This document shows, piece by piece, positions 7,125-13,963 of a DNA stretch of 22,224 bases. The DNA comes from a virus. Below the pieces are notes generated by a model. That model made no database searches. It was given only the letters and a program-made list of their open reading frames with translations, and was not told the origin of the DNA. Each line of letters begins with the position of its first letter. The stretch's first letter is position 1. The position numbers were made by a program, and so were the translations under genes. The stretch covers positions 1 through 22,224 of IMG/VR virus record IMGVR_UViG_3300035665_000261; one strand, 5' to 3'.

Positions 7125-8678
7125 CTATCGAGTGTCTATTTCATCCCAATTGGGGTTCTGTGTATCCACTACATCCTGCCAATTAGGTGCTTGGACAGTC
7201 GTTACATCTGCCCAACTAGCTGTCTGTTGAGCGCTCACAGCTTGCCAGTTTGGCGTCTGGGTATCGTCGATGTTGCCCCAGTTGGGGGTCTGCGTGTCAT
7301 CAATGATCTCCCACAGGAACCGAGCAAACGTCGCATCCGTGGCAATCGCGCTCTCTTCGAGGCTTGCAAGATACGACATTATGGTTGTCGGCGCAACCGT
7401 GCCAACAGCCGTGTCCTCCACTACCGGATTCAGAGACGCATTGGTCGGTATAGAGTCCGTAGCGGAAGCCGATTCAACAATGTCAGCAGCAAAACCTTGG
7501 AGGGCGCTAAATTCGTCAGAAGCGGTAGCCGTTTCCGCCACTACAGGGTTAAGAGATCGGCTGGGCGTTATTTCATCTGTGCCCGTTGCAGAATCCTCAA
7601 CAGAAGAAACAAAACTAGCGGCGGCATCAACAGAGTCAGATGCCGTAGCAGACTCTTCTACTGAGGCTTCAAATACAGCGAACGCACTGAACTCATCAGT
7701 TACGATGCTAGTGTTGTGCGATACTTCAGAATAGAAATCTGCAAAAGCGGCAGGGGTATCTGTGCCGGTAGCAGTCTCTTCAATGAGCCGTTCGTTAGTA
7801 GGTATTAGTGCGGTAATTACTGCGTCAGTAACTGTCGCAGTTTCAGCAACTACCGGACCTTGCGAAGCCAGAGTAGAAACTTCATCCGAAGCACTAGCAG
7901 TCTCATCGACCACCGTACCCTGCGCGGCCAACGTACTGACAACGTCAGAAATTGAAGCCGAATCCTCAAGGGATACGTCGTGATCCAAAAAGGCGTTGAT
8001 AGAATCAGCGCCAGTCGCGGATTCAGCTACTACTGCTTCGTGCGTTTGAAGGGAACTGACTGAATCAGATGCGTGCGCATCTCCTAAAACGTCGCCGTTG
8101 TTGCTTACCTCACTGCTTACAACAGCAGACGCCGTAGCAGTCTCAGTTATTACAGTAGCGTAGTCATTGTTGGCTTCAACTACATCAGAGGCATTTGCGG
8201 ACTCATCAACATCTGTTCCAAACGTCTGAAGCGCATCGACAGAATCAGAGCCGGAAGCGTGTTCATCTATATCCGAATTAAACTCTGCACCGGCGCTGAC
8301 AGAAACCGTAGCAGTAGCAGTTTCGTCTACTGCTCGGCTGTACTCAGCAGCGCAATCAATTACGTCAGATGCAGTCGCGTCTTCCGCTATTACCGAAGCA
8401 AGTGTTAGTGACGCACTTACAGAATCGCTAACAGACGCGGCTTCGTTTACGGCTGCGCCATAGTCTATTGATGACGAAGGCGCGTCGGTAACAGTAGCGG
8501 TTTCTACTGTTGAGCCCTCGAAGGCATAGACGCCTTCTTGGACTGTAGTGGCGTATGCATCTGCTGTGTATGCGTTTACGCCGAACCAACCTCCACCCTC
8601 TTCAACTACCCGTCCGCCGGAAGGGGAAGTGGAGATTGCCGATAATGCAGTAGAGGCTAATGGATTTATACCAAGCAT
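7125..8678 (-). CDS. Repeat-built tail/fibre protein (20-residue and 11-residue repeats)
   Basis: A 517-residue, acidic, Ala/Ser/Thr-rich protein. After about 55 unique residues (with GGRVVEEGGGWFGVNAY), residues 56-458 are about twenty copies of a 20-21-residue unit with core V-x-E-[ST]-A-[ST]-A-[ST]-D-x-V-[SD]-A and a variable half. Residues 459-513 are five copies of an 11-residue unit [VI]-x-x-T-Q-x-P-N-W-x-x, and the protein ends IDTR. It has no cysteine-rich or catalytic region and only two cysteines at most. Such regular repeats suggest an elongated rod or beta-solenoid fibre. The ribosome site is weak (GAAGTG), in contrast to its neighbours. It sits between two proteins that share an N-terminal module. 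The tail-fibre role is inferred. Confidence 0.7.
   Translation of the reverse strand: MLGINPLASTALSAISTSPSGGRVVEEGGGWFGVNAYTADAYATTVQEGVYAFEGSTVETATVTDAPSSSIDYGAAVNEAASVSDSVSASLTLASVIAEDATASDVIDCAAEYSRAVDETATATVSVSAGAEFNSDIDEHASGSDSVDALQTFGTDVDESANASDVVEANNDYATVITETATASAVVSSEVSNNGDVLGDAHASDSVSSLQTHEAVVAESATGADSINAFLDHDVSLEDSASISDVVSTLAAQGTVVDETASASDEVSTLASQGPVVAETATVTDAVITALIPTNERLIEETATGTDTPAAFADFYSEVSHNTSIVTDEFSAFAVFEASVEESATASDSVDAAASFVSSVEDSATGTDEITPSRSLNPVVAETATASDEFSALQGFAADIVESASATDSIPTNASLNPVVEDTAVGTVAPTTIMSYLASLEESAIATDATFARFLWEIIDDTQTPNWGNIDDTQTPNWQAVSAQQTASWADVTTVQAPNWQDVVDTQNPNWDEIDTR
7140..7304 (-). repeat. Five 33-base coding repeats (PNW unit)
   Basis: Five contiguous 11-residue units: DDTQTPNWGN, DDTQTPNWQA, SAQQTASWAD, TTVQAPNWQD and VDTQNPNWDE, each preceded by I or V. 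The Trp is kept in all five and PNW in four. They close the repeat protein just before its stop. Confidence 0.88.
7305..8513 (-). repeat. About 20 degenerate 60-base coding repeats (20-residue unit)
   Basis: Twenty consecutive units of 19-21 residues read E[ST]A[ST]A[ST]D at the same phase, for example DETASASDEVSTLASQGPV and EESATASDSVDAAASFVSS. Third-codon positions differ between copies, so the array is old or held by protein-level selection rather than freshly duplicated. Confidence 0.88.
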
Positions 8679-8741
8679 GGCTGCACTTCGGTATTAAAGA
8701 GTCAAGTCACTTTATTTGGATAAAGCTGCCTCAACCATAGG

Positions 8742-9617
8742 TTACGCCCACCCACCAATGTTAGTGTTAGTGGCGGCAGTAAACGCAGCTACGGGCGAAA
8801 TTTTGAAGTGGCTACCGATCTGGGCAGTATACGCCCCGCCCGGCGCAGCAGACAAAGAATACTGCGGTATGAACGTACCGCCCGTAGTAACAGCCACAGT
8901 GCCTTGAACAGAAATAATTAACGTTTGCACCGCGGTGGTAAGCGCAGCCGTCTGCACAATGGCTGTAGCCACTGCTGGAAACGCCATGTTAGTAGGTGAG
9001 CCTACGGTAGTCAGTGATGTAGCATTCTGCTTTACTAGCGTTCGGTAGCCTATTGCGTTGAGTACAGCAGTGCCACCAAACAGAGTAGATACCGTGTGCG
9101 ATGTAGTACCTGCGGTCTTTGACAGCACATACAACCCCTCAAACTGATACAAAGTAGCGCTTGCAAGGGTAATACTTACACCAAAAACCGACTGGGCACC
9201 TGTGGCGTTAGCTCCTGCTACTGTGTTAGCCAGACGGAAAAAGTATTCCATTGGCACAGTGCCAGTATTGGTACCAGCTAAGCCGTCGCGTATGTATCCA
9301 AGCTCATCGCCATATACTGCGCGGTCAGCGGGATAAGTACCAAATACAGTAGATGTGCCAGTAAGACTAATGGCGTTTCCGGAGTTAGAAGACGCCAATA
9401 TAGTAGTCCTAGCCAGCGTCGACCCCGCCGATGTGTAGGTGCCAATACCTACTTCCCAGTCAAGACCGTTACCAGAAGTGATCGTGTAATAGGTCGTGTT
9501 GCCGTTGCCGATGACGGAGAACGACTGAAAGCTAGCTACCGCCCCGTTTAAGGTTATGGTACCCGTGCCTGTAGTGCTCGTAGTCTCCTGAACACGGTCG
9601 TCAACAACAAGCGGCAT
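8742..9617 (-). CDS. Tail-fibre-like protein with shared N-terminal module
   Basis: A 291-residue Thr/Gly/Ala-rich beta protein. Residues 1-100 (DRVQETTSTTGTGTITLNGAV...FQSFSVIGNGNTTYYTI...WEVGIGTYTSAGSTLARTTI) are clearly homologous to the 117-residue protein encoded at 7116-6763. The remaining part has YFFRLANTVAGANATGAQSVFGVSITLASATLYQFEGLYVLSKTAGTTSHTVS and ends KISPVAAFTAATNTNIGGWA, a C-terminal domain I recall from phage tail proteins. The N-terminal module probably attaches to the tail and the C-terminal domain is the exposed part. The following gene begins 63 bases after its stop. Confidence 0.72.
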   Translation of the reverse strand: MPLVVDDRVQETTSTTGTGTITLNGAVASFQSFSVIGNGNTTYYTITSGNGLDWEVGIGTYTSAGSTLARTTILASSNSGNAISLTGTSTVFGTYPADRAVYGDELGYIRDGLAGTNTGTVPMEYFFRLANTVAGANATGAQSVFGVSITLASATLYQFEGLYVLSKTAGTTSHTVSTLFGGTAVLNAIGYRTLVKQNATSLTTVGSPTNMAFPAVATAIVQTAALTTAVQTLIISVQGTVAVTTGGTFIPQYSLSAAPGGAYTAQIGSHFKISPVAAFTAATNTNIGGWA

Positions 9618-9626
9618 GGCCTATCC

Positions 9627-10205
9627 TTAGCCTGCGAGACTGAAGGTATACGTTACGTTCAACGTGTCACCGTTAACCACGCTACGGTCGCCGGGGGCTT
9701 GGAAGTCAGCCGCCGAGAACAGCGTGCCAGTAGTGCCGCCTTTCACGTCGTCGCTAGTCAAGAACGCGCCACCAATAGTAGTAGTGCCGTTGATGCTATA
9801 CGTCGCCTTGTTAGCCGTGTTAGTAACGACCGAAGGATTGGCGTTCGTCGCAGCAGCGAAAACAGCGGCGGGGCGAGTAGACTGGCTGTACGTAGTGTTT
9901 TCTGTCCAGCCAATATGCGAAGCCATCGTATCGCTGGAGGCGGGGTTATTGGAAGAAGCAGCCCCGTACAACCCGATGTACCACGAAGTAATAGGCGTAG
10001 TGGAAGTGAGAGCGGCACCAGCCATGTATTGCAGGCCCACGTTCACCACGAGGTTAGGTGTCTCGGCGACCCACTTGAGGTTGCCGTCCTTGTCGTAGCA
10101 CTCAACAATGTACTTGCCGGTAGCCTTAGCGCCTTCAGTGGCTCCAGTGTTTGCCGTCAGACCACCGCTAACAACTTCAGCGGCTCGTGCTTTTTCGATG
10201 GACAT
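9627..10205 (-). CDS. Conserved virion structural protein (YIVECYDKDGNLKW type)
   Basis: A 192-residue protein. After a low-complexity N-terminus (about 25 residues) comes KYIVECYDKDGNLKWVAETPNLVVNVGLQYMAG, then SWYIGLYGAASSNNPASSDTMASHIGWTENTTYSQSTRPA, and a beta-rich C-terminus with GAFLTSDDVKGGTTGTLFS and GDTLNVTYTFSLAG. Versions of this motif set occur in many phages and prophages as a presumed structural protein near tail or fibre genes. It has no enzymatic motif. The ATG follows TAAGGAG plus five bases, with TAA being the upstream stop. Confidence 0.75.
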   Translation of the reverse strand: MSIEKARAAEVVSGGLTANTGATEGAKATGKYIVECYDKDGNLKWVAETPNLVVNVGLQYMAGAALTSTTPITSWYIGLYGAASSNNPASSDTMASHIGWTENTTYSQSTRPAAVFAAATNANPSVVTNTANKATYSINGTTTIGGAFLTSDDVKGGTTGTLFSAADFQAPGDRSVVNGDTLNVTYTFSLAG

Positions 10206-10214
10206 AATGACTCC

Positions 10215-10634
10215 TTAGTTGGAAGACCGAATCAAGGCGCTGTTGGCATCATTGACCGGCATGACGATAGTGAAAGTGGCAACCGAGGTCTTGTCAGACC
10301 CGAAATCCAACACTGCAATAGACTTGTTGGCCTTACTTGCGTTGTAGATCAAAGCACAACGAGCCGTGAATACACCGGGATTCCACTCCACGTTATCAAA
10401 GTCCACGTACGCCGTATACAAAAAACTACTAATAGTCGTTCCGGTTAGCACCTTTCCGCCCGCAGTGTATCCAGTGCCGGTGATCTCGTTGCTAGTCGTG
10501 TACACCGTAGTATCTGCGTTCAGATCAGCATTAGCCGTGTACAAAGCAATCTTGAGCACATCCACGGACAAGTCGTGGGTGCCTAAGTAAAGCTCCTTTT
10601 TGAAGCTAGTGGTTTGAGTCTGTACGATGCTCAT
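10215..10634 (-). CDS. Conserved virion structural protein
   Basis: A 139-residue beta-rich protein: SFKKELYLGTHDLSVDVLKIALYTANADLNADTTVYTTSNEITGTGYTAGGKVL, then a VDFDNVEWNPGVFTARCALIYN strand pair and SIAVLDFGSDKTSVATFTIVMP. I recall this pattern as a widespread phage protein in tail or fibre-adjacent positions, probably structural and perhaps a ring or nozzle component. There are no helices of note. It overlaps the previous gene by one base, and its stop forms the ribosome site of the next gene. Confidence 0.75.
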   Translation of the reverse strand: MSIVQTQTTSFKKELYLGTHDLSVDVLKIALYTANADLNADTTVYTTSNEITGTGYTAGGKVLTGTTISSFLYTAYVDFDNVEWNPGVFTARCALIYNASKANKSIAVLDFGSDKTSVATFTIVMPVNDANSALIRSSN

Positions 10635-11284
10635 TAGTTAACCGCCAGCCGTACTTGACCGTCACGGTATGCATCCATACGCTGCTTGCCATCGCCCAAG
10701 TTCTTCAGCAGGGTAATGGACTGCACGTACATTTTCTCGTAGAACTGAACCAAGTCGGGCTCGCCCTTCATGAAGCGAATGGCTTCAACCAGAGCGGCGT
10801 TAAGCAGCGCAGAGTCAAAGTTGTCGCCAAGCCACGACGTACCCGAAACAACAATCGAAGTCGGGTAGTAGTAATAGTGCAGTTCCGCCGTTAGTGCAGA
10901 ACTAGGAGTTGGGCCAAGAATAAAAACTAGCTCGTCCTCGTTGTCTGAACGAGGACCAAAAATAGCGTAGTGTTTAGGTATACCCGTAACGGTGGGGTTA
11001 GGGTAAGCCTCCCGCATGAAGTTCACGTCCTTGTTTAGCAAGTAGACGTACTCCCCATCAGGCTTCACAACGGCCAAGGAATACACCGACAAAAAGTCAG
11101 TCGGGCACTGAAGGTACTTGTTGTTGGAAGTCAGGGAGCCCGTGACGTTTCTGCGCAGGTTGGCAAGCTGCACCGTGTTGTAGATACGTTGCTCAGCCTG
11201 CTTCGTGAACAAAGCATACTGATCCTCCGTAAAGGTGTTTTCGCAGATGTCTGCGATGTTTGCCTTCAACTCGGTGTAGTTCAT
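10634..11284 (-). CDS. Head-tail adaptor-like protein (SU10 adaptor-like)
   Basis: A 216-residue protein. The N-terminal helices (YTELKANIADICENTFTEDQYALFTKQAEQRIYNTVQL) and then LRRNVTGSLTSNNKYLQCPTDFLSVYSLAV form the typical opening of SU10-type adaptors. Central strands (ELVFILGPTPSSALTAELHYYYYP) and a C-terminal helical pair (DNFDSALLNAALVEAIRFMKGEPDLVQFYEKMYVQSITLLKNLGDGKQRMDAYRDGQ) complete it. Such proteins form a ring under the portal. This is the second adaptor-like gene here, so the two may form stacked rings. The ATG follows a weak GTGAGG site, and the stop overlaps the next ATG by one base. Confidence 0.7.
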   Translation of the reverse strand: MNYTELKANIADICENTFTEDQYALFTKQAEQRIYNTVQLANLRRNVTGSLTSNNKYLQCPTDFLSVYSLAVVKPDGEYVYLLNKDVNFMREAYPNPTVTGIPKHYAIFGPRSDNEDELVFILGPTPSSALTAELHYYYYPTSIVVSGTSWLGDNFDSALLNAALVEAIRFMKGEPDLVQFYEKMYVQSITLLKNLGDGKQRMDAYRDGQVRLAVN

Positions 11285-11291
11285 CTATGCC

Positions 11292-11552
11292 TCACGCCAT
11301 TGGGCCACGAGCCATCGTTCCCTTGGTAGCACAGCCGGTACCACGAATCTTGATGCCGGAAGTCTTGGGTGCCGGGTCGTAGCCGTCTCGGGTAATGTTG
11401 CCTACCGACATGTTTATGCGGTTTGCGACGGTTGGCTCCGCAGTAGCGCCGTTGCCAAGAGCAACCTTGCCACCCTTCATCGTGTGCGGCTCGGCATAGA
11501 CCTTGGCGTCGCCAACTTCTTTGCCGCCCATCTTCTTGCTGAACTTAGCCAT
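11292..11552 (-). CDS. Small conserved basic protein (GIKIRGTGCATKGTMARGPMA end)
   Basis: The frame is open to an ATG at 11609, but that would overlap the upstream gene by 56 bases. The ATG at 11552, one base after the upstream TAA and behind AAGGGTGG, gives MAKFSKKMGGKEVGDAKVYA and an 86-residue product. The C-terminus SGIKIRGTGCATKGTMARGP is a motif I recall from many environmental phages, sometimes at the end of unrelated small proteins. It is basic and Gly-rich with no membrane segment. Function is unknown. Confidence 0.75.
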   Translation of the reverse strand: MAKFSKKMGGKEVGDAKVYAEPHTMKGGKVALGNGATAEPTVANRINMSVGNITRDGYDPAPKTSGIKIRGTGCATKGTMARGPMA

Positions 11553-11553
11553 C

Positions 11554-11757
11554 TTAGCCACCCTTCTTATAGGTGAACGAAGACTTTTTCTGGTTGGCAA
11601 CCTTGGCAAGATTGCGGCCCAGCGCCTTCATCTGTGCATTGGTCTTACCGCCCTTGGCAAGCTTAGTCATGGGTTGACCGGGGTGTTTTGCTTTTTCATG
11701 CTTATGCACGGCCCCAGCAATCATCTTCTTGTCTTGCGCGAGATCTTTCTTGTCCAT
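11554..11757 (-). CDS. Small lysine-rich protein
   Basis: A 67-residue, highly basic protein: MDKKDLAQDKKMIAGAVHKHEKAKHPGQP, MTKLAKGGKTNAQMKALGRNLAKVANQ and a KKSSFTYKKGG tail. About a quarter of residues are lysine. The ribosome site TAAGGAG is formed by the stop codon of the upstream zinc-ribbon gene, followed by five bases and ATG. I recall similar lysine-rich small proteins in marine phage genomes. Function is unknown; the charge suggests DNA or membrane-surface binding. Confidence 0.75.
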   Translation of the reverse strand: MDKKDLAQDKKMIAGAVHKHEKAKHPGQPMTKLAKGGKTNAQMKALGRNLAKVANQKKSSFTYKKGG

Positions 11758-11766
11758 ATCGACTCC

Positions 11767-12183
11767 TTACGTCGTTTGGATGGTTACTGTACCAACAGAG
11801 GCAATTGCCACCAAGTAGTTTGGCGTCAACCCTGCATCAGTTCCTCTAGCCCCTCCAACGGGGTTCCACCCCCATTGGATGTCCCGAGAGCCGCCAGTGG
11901 GTACACCACCGTACGGATTGTCCGGATCTAGTTGCAGTCCGTTCACCCCCGCAGTTACATACGTGCTGTCCTTGCGCGGGTTGCGCACAGCTTGCGGGTC
12001 GTCCACCGGATACATACCAAGCTGCAACTGCGGATGGTCTGGATCCCAGCATTCTTGGCAAACCAGCAAATTGAAAATCTTGGTCTTAATGACCTCTTTG
12101 CGCAGCGTCTTCAGTTTGAACTGTTGACCGCAGCGGTCGCACATGGCGATGCTGAACTTGCCAGAGGCGAAGCGATTACCCAT
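11767..12183 (-). CDS. Zinc-ribbon virion-module protein
   Basis: A 138-residue protein with four cysteines in two pairs, C15-x2-C18 (CDRC) and C42-x2-C45 (CQEC). They are separated by a basic segment, FKLKTLRKEVIKTKIFNLLV. This is a classic Cys4 zinc-ribbon. The following WDPDHPQLQLGMYPVDDPQAVRNPRKDS stretch is a conserved block I recall from phage proteins next to adaptor genes. The C-terminal half is a flexible Gly/Pro/Thr segment, and the last 20 residues are beta-like. It probably binds Zn and may contact DNA or tail proteins; the partner is unknown. Start TAATG overlaps the adaptor stop. Confidence 0.8.
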   Translation of the reverse strand: MGNRFASGKFSIAMCDRCGQQFKLKTLRKEVIKTKIFNLLVCQECWDPDHPQLQLGMYPVDDPQAVRNPRKDSTYVTAGVNGLQLDPDNPYGGVPTGGSRDIQWGWNPVGGARGTDAGLTPNYLVAIASVGTVTIQTT

Positions 12184-13118
12184 TAGGTATACCCCCCGCC
12201 AATAAACATCTGCCGGGGCACAAACCGCACTGCGGCCTTCTCGCGGTCTTCGCCCGCAGCTAGGTCAAACTGCTCGTCGTACGCTTGCTTGAGCATCGGG
12301 AGTCGGTCGGCCAAGTCAGGCTGCTTCATCGCAACGTAGTACGCCAACCCCGCAACCACACAGGGCAAGAAGCGGAAGTTCATGTCTGCCGTAGCCACTC
12401 CCGACCCAGCGTCTTGGATACGGCGCAGTCGCCAGTACACAAAAGTGTAAGTGGTGCTGTTGTCCGGCGTCGGCCAGACAGTGACGGCGGGCAGGTTGGG
12501 GTTATAGACCGTAGTGCCGTTGGTATGCGAAGCGGCAGTCGTGCCGTTCTGTGCACGGAACACACCGCCCAGCGTGTTGTCGCTGTTGATGTACCCGTAG
12601 TAGATATCTTCGCTGTCAAGCCGGATAAAGCCAGCAGCCGGAAGGCTTGTGGTGTCGCTGAGCGTGATCGTCGTGGTGGAGCTATTGATGGTGCCCACCA
12701 ATGTCGCGTTGGCCGGGCTCACCTGCCCGCTCATGCGTTGCACCCAGACTTGTATAGGACGAGCTTGCTGTAGCTTGTTAGGGATCGTAGCGTACGTAGA
12801 AACGCTAATACGGGTGATGGTCAGATCCGCCTGAGTAGACGAGGAGTTAGCCCCCGTGCGGATGACATGTTCCATCAAGTCGATGGTGTCAGTCGGCAGT
12901 GCGTACGTGTTGAGGCCGGGGGTCAGCGTGAAGCTCCCCTCCTCAATCGTCCACATGTTAATGCCCCGGTTCTGCCACTCGATAGTCATCAAGTTCATGG
13001 AACGACGTGCAGTACGCAGGTCGTAACCAGAACGCATCTCTCGGCCAGCACGCTCGAACGCTTCCTCGGCTAGATCCGTGAAGTCAAGGTCGAAAGTGGT
13101 GGTACCGGTGGTGGTCAT
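12183..13118 (-). CDS. Head-tail adaptor-like protein with an internal beta insertion
   Basis: A 311-residue protein. The N-terminal helices (LDFTDLAEEAFERAGREMRSGYDLRTARRSMNLMTIEWQNRGINMWTIEE) followed by FTLTPGLNTYALP and a C-terminal helical bundle (FRFLPCVVAGLAYYVAMKQPDLADRLPMLKQAYDEQF) resemble the adaptor proteins that join portal and tail in podoviruses (P22 gp4 / SU10 adaptor-like). The conserved strand TVWPTPDNSTTYTFVYWRLRRIQDAG lies at 213-238. Between the two halves, residues about 131-208 form an Ile/Thr/Gly-rich beta module (GFIRLDSEDIYYGYI...GVFRAQNGTTAASHTNG) that looks inserted. It overlaps the next gene by one base (TAATG). The adaptor role is inferred. Confidence 0.65.
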   Translation of the reverse strand: MTTTGTTTFDLDFTDLAEEAFERAGREMRSGYDLRTARRSMNLMTIEWQNRGINMWTIEEGSFTLTPGLNTYALPTDTIDLMEHVIRTGANSSSTQADLTITRISVSTYATIPNKLQQARPIQVWVQRMSGQVSPANATLVGTINSSTTTITLSDTTSLPAAGFIRLDSEDIYYGYINSDNTLGGVFRAQNGTTAASHTNGTTVYNPNLPAVTVWPTPDNSTTYTFVYWRLRRIQDAGSGVATADMNFRFLPCVVAGLAYYVAMKQPDLADRLPMLKQAYDEQFDLAAGEDREKAAVRFVPRQMFIGGGYT

Positions 13119-13355
13119 TTAGCGGAACCTCGCGGTTTTCTTGGCGACGGCTTTAGGTTGAGCTACGAACTGCTTGCCGGAGGCTTTGCCTGCTCGCTTT
13201 GCTCGGGTTGAGGCGGCGTACTCTTGGGGCGAGAGAGCTTTGATCGCAGCTTCTGGAAGATACCTTTCACCCGTGTCAGAAGATCGTTTACCACTTTTGG
13301 TTCTCCATTTCTGAGCGGTCCAGTCCTTCAGCGACTGCTGCGACTTTTTAGTCAC
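13119..13355 (-). CDS. Conserved small basic protein (SLKDWTAQKWRTKSGK type)
   Basis: The frame extends upstream to 13508, but the first 51 residues are Arg-rich and unlike a protein; they are the shadow of the previous gene. I choose the GTG at 13355, which overlaps the upstream stop (GTGACTAA) and follows AAGGGTGG. The resulting 78-residue protein reads KKSQQSLKDWTAQKWRTKSGK, TGERYLPEAAIKALSPQEYAASTRAKR and GKQFVAQPKAVAKKTARFR, a family I recognise as common and uncharacterised in marine phages. It is very basic. The next gene's ATG follows its stop directly with no gap. Confidence 0.82.
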   Translation of the reverse strand: MTKKSQQSLKDWTAQKWRTKSGKRSSDTGERYLPEAAIKALSPQEYAASTRAKRAGKASGKQFVAQPKAVAKKTARFR

Positions 13356-13635
13356 GGTAGCCGCCACCCTTAGCTTTGTACTGCTTAGCCAGAAGCTGCG
13401 CCTTGCGAGCACTCCACTGACCTGCCGCCGTGCCTTGCGTAGCCTGCCCCTTGATCTTCTCAAAGAGCGACTTGCGCATACCGGGCTTGGTGTAGTTTCC
13501 GGCCTCATTGACCTTGGACTTCACCTCACCGCCTTCAGCGTACTGCTCAAAGTCAGTGTCGTCGCGGCGAGCCTTGCGCTTACCGCTGGGCATCTTCGAG
13601 GGCATGATGGCCCCCATACCGCGACTGGGCATCAT
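13348..13635 (-). CDS. Conserved small basic protein (VNEAGNYTKP type)
   Basis: I place the start at the twin ATG codons 13635/13632, one base after the upstream stop and behind GGGGAAG. An ATG at 13662 would add nine residues inside the upstream gene. The roughly 95-residue product has a Met/Pro/Lys-rich N-terminus, then KSKVNEAGNYTKPGMRKSLFEKIKG and GQWSARKAQLLAKQYKAKGGGYRD, motifs I recall as highly conserved among cyanophages and other marine phages. It is strongly basic and has no membrane span. Its function is unknown. Its last bases overlap the GTG start of the next gene. Confidence 0.82.
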   Translation of the reverse strand: MMPSRGMGAIMPSKMPSGKRKARRDDTDFEQYAEGGEVKSKVNEAGNYTKPGMRKSLFEKIKGQATQGTAAGQWSARKAQLLAKQYKAKGGGYRD

Positions 13636-13636
13636 G

Positions 13637-13963
13637 TCAGCACTTCCCCATCTTGCCGCCACCGGCCATCTTGATCATCGTGCCCTTGGTCTTGCCCTTG
13701 ATGGCAACGCCATCGCGGCTCGGAGCAGCGGTCTTAACAGCGCCCATCTTGGCAGTCGTCATGCCCTTCTTTTGCATGACGCCACCGCCCATAGCCATCT
13801 TCTTTGCCTTCATTTCGGACTCCTTGTTGGAAAATTTACGGCCCTTATCGGCCTGAACAAACTCTTCTCCCACGGACTGTGGGACGCCTGCTTTCTTGGC
13901 GAACTTGGGGTTGTTAGCCACCGCCGCCATGAACCTGTGCTGTTTTCCGCTAACTGAGGGCAC
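13637..13963 (-). CDS. Conserved small basic protein (KQHRFMAAVANNP type)
   Basis: A 108-residue protein starting at GTG (13963), seven bases after an AAGGAG ribosome site and overlapping the previous gene by 14 bases. The N-terminal half (SGKQHRFMAAVANNPKFAKK...VGEEFVQADKGRKF) is the conserved part and recalls a phage family found near capsid genes. The C-terminal half is low-complexity Met/Lys/Gly (MKAKKMAMGGGVMQKKGM, IKMAGGGKMGKC) and ends in cysteine. Calculated charge is strongly positive. Function is unknown; an internal head or DNA-contacting protein is an inference from charge and position. Confidence 0.78.
   Translation of the reverse strand: MPSVSGKQHRFMAAVANNPKFAKKAGVPQSVGEEFVQADKGRKFSNKESEMKAKKMAMGGGVMQKKGMTTAKMGAVKTAAPSRDGVAIKGKTKGTMIKMAGGGKMGKC

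Noticed and set aside
7140-8513. CRISPR-like array, because of regular spacing
   Set aside because: Units are in-frame coding repeats with degenerate DNA, a 60-base or 33-base period without spacers, and the frame stays open throughout.
8679-8741. Promoter in the 63-base gap upstream of the repeat protein
   Set aside because: TTGACT and TAATAC are present on the minus strand but only four bases apart, so they do not form a -35/-10 pair. A short CTTTAT/ATAAAG hairpin is too weak to call.
9699-10448. A 249-codon plus-strand reading frame
   Set aside because: It runs antisense to two well-supported structural genes, its product is Ser/Arg-rich without family features, and it crosses their junction. 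It is a mirror of their codon use.
13356-13508. Upstream extension of the 78-residue basic protein to an ATG at 13508
   Set aside because: The extra residues are Arg-rich shadow sequence of the previous gene. The GTG at 13355 sits at the conserved start and has a ribosome site.
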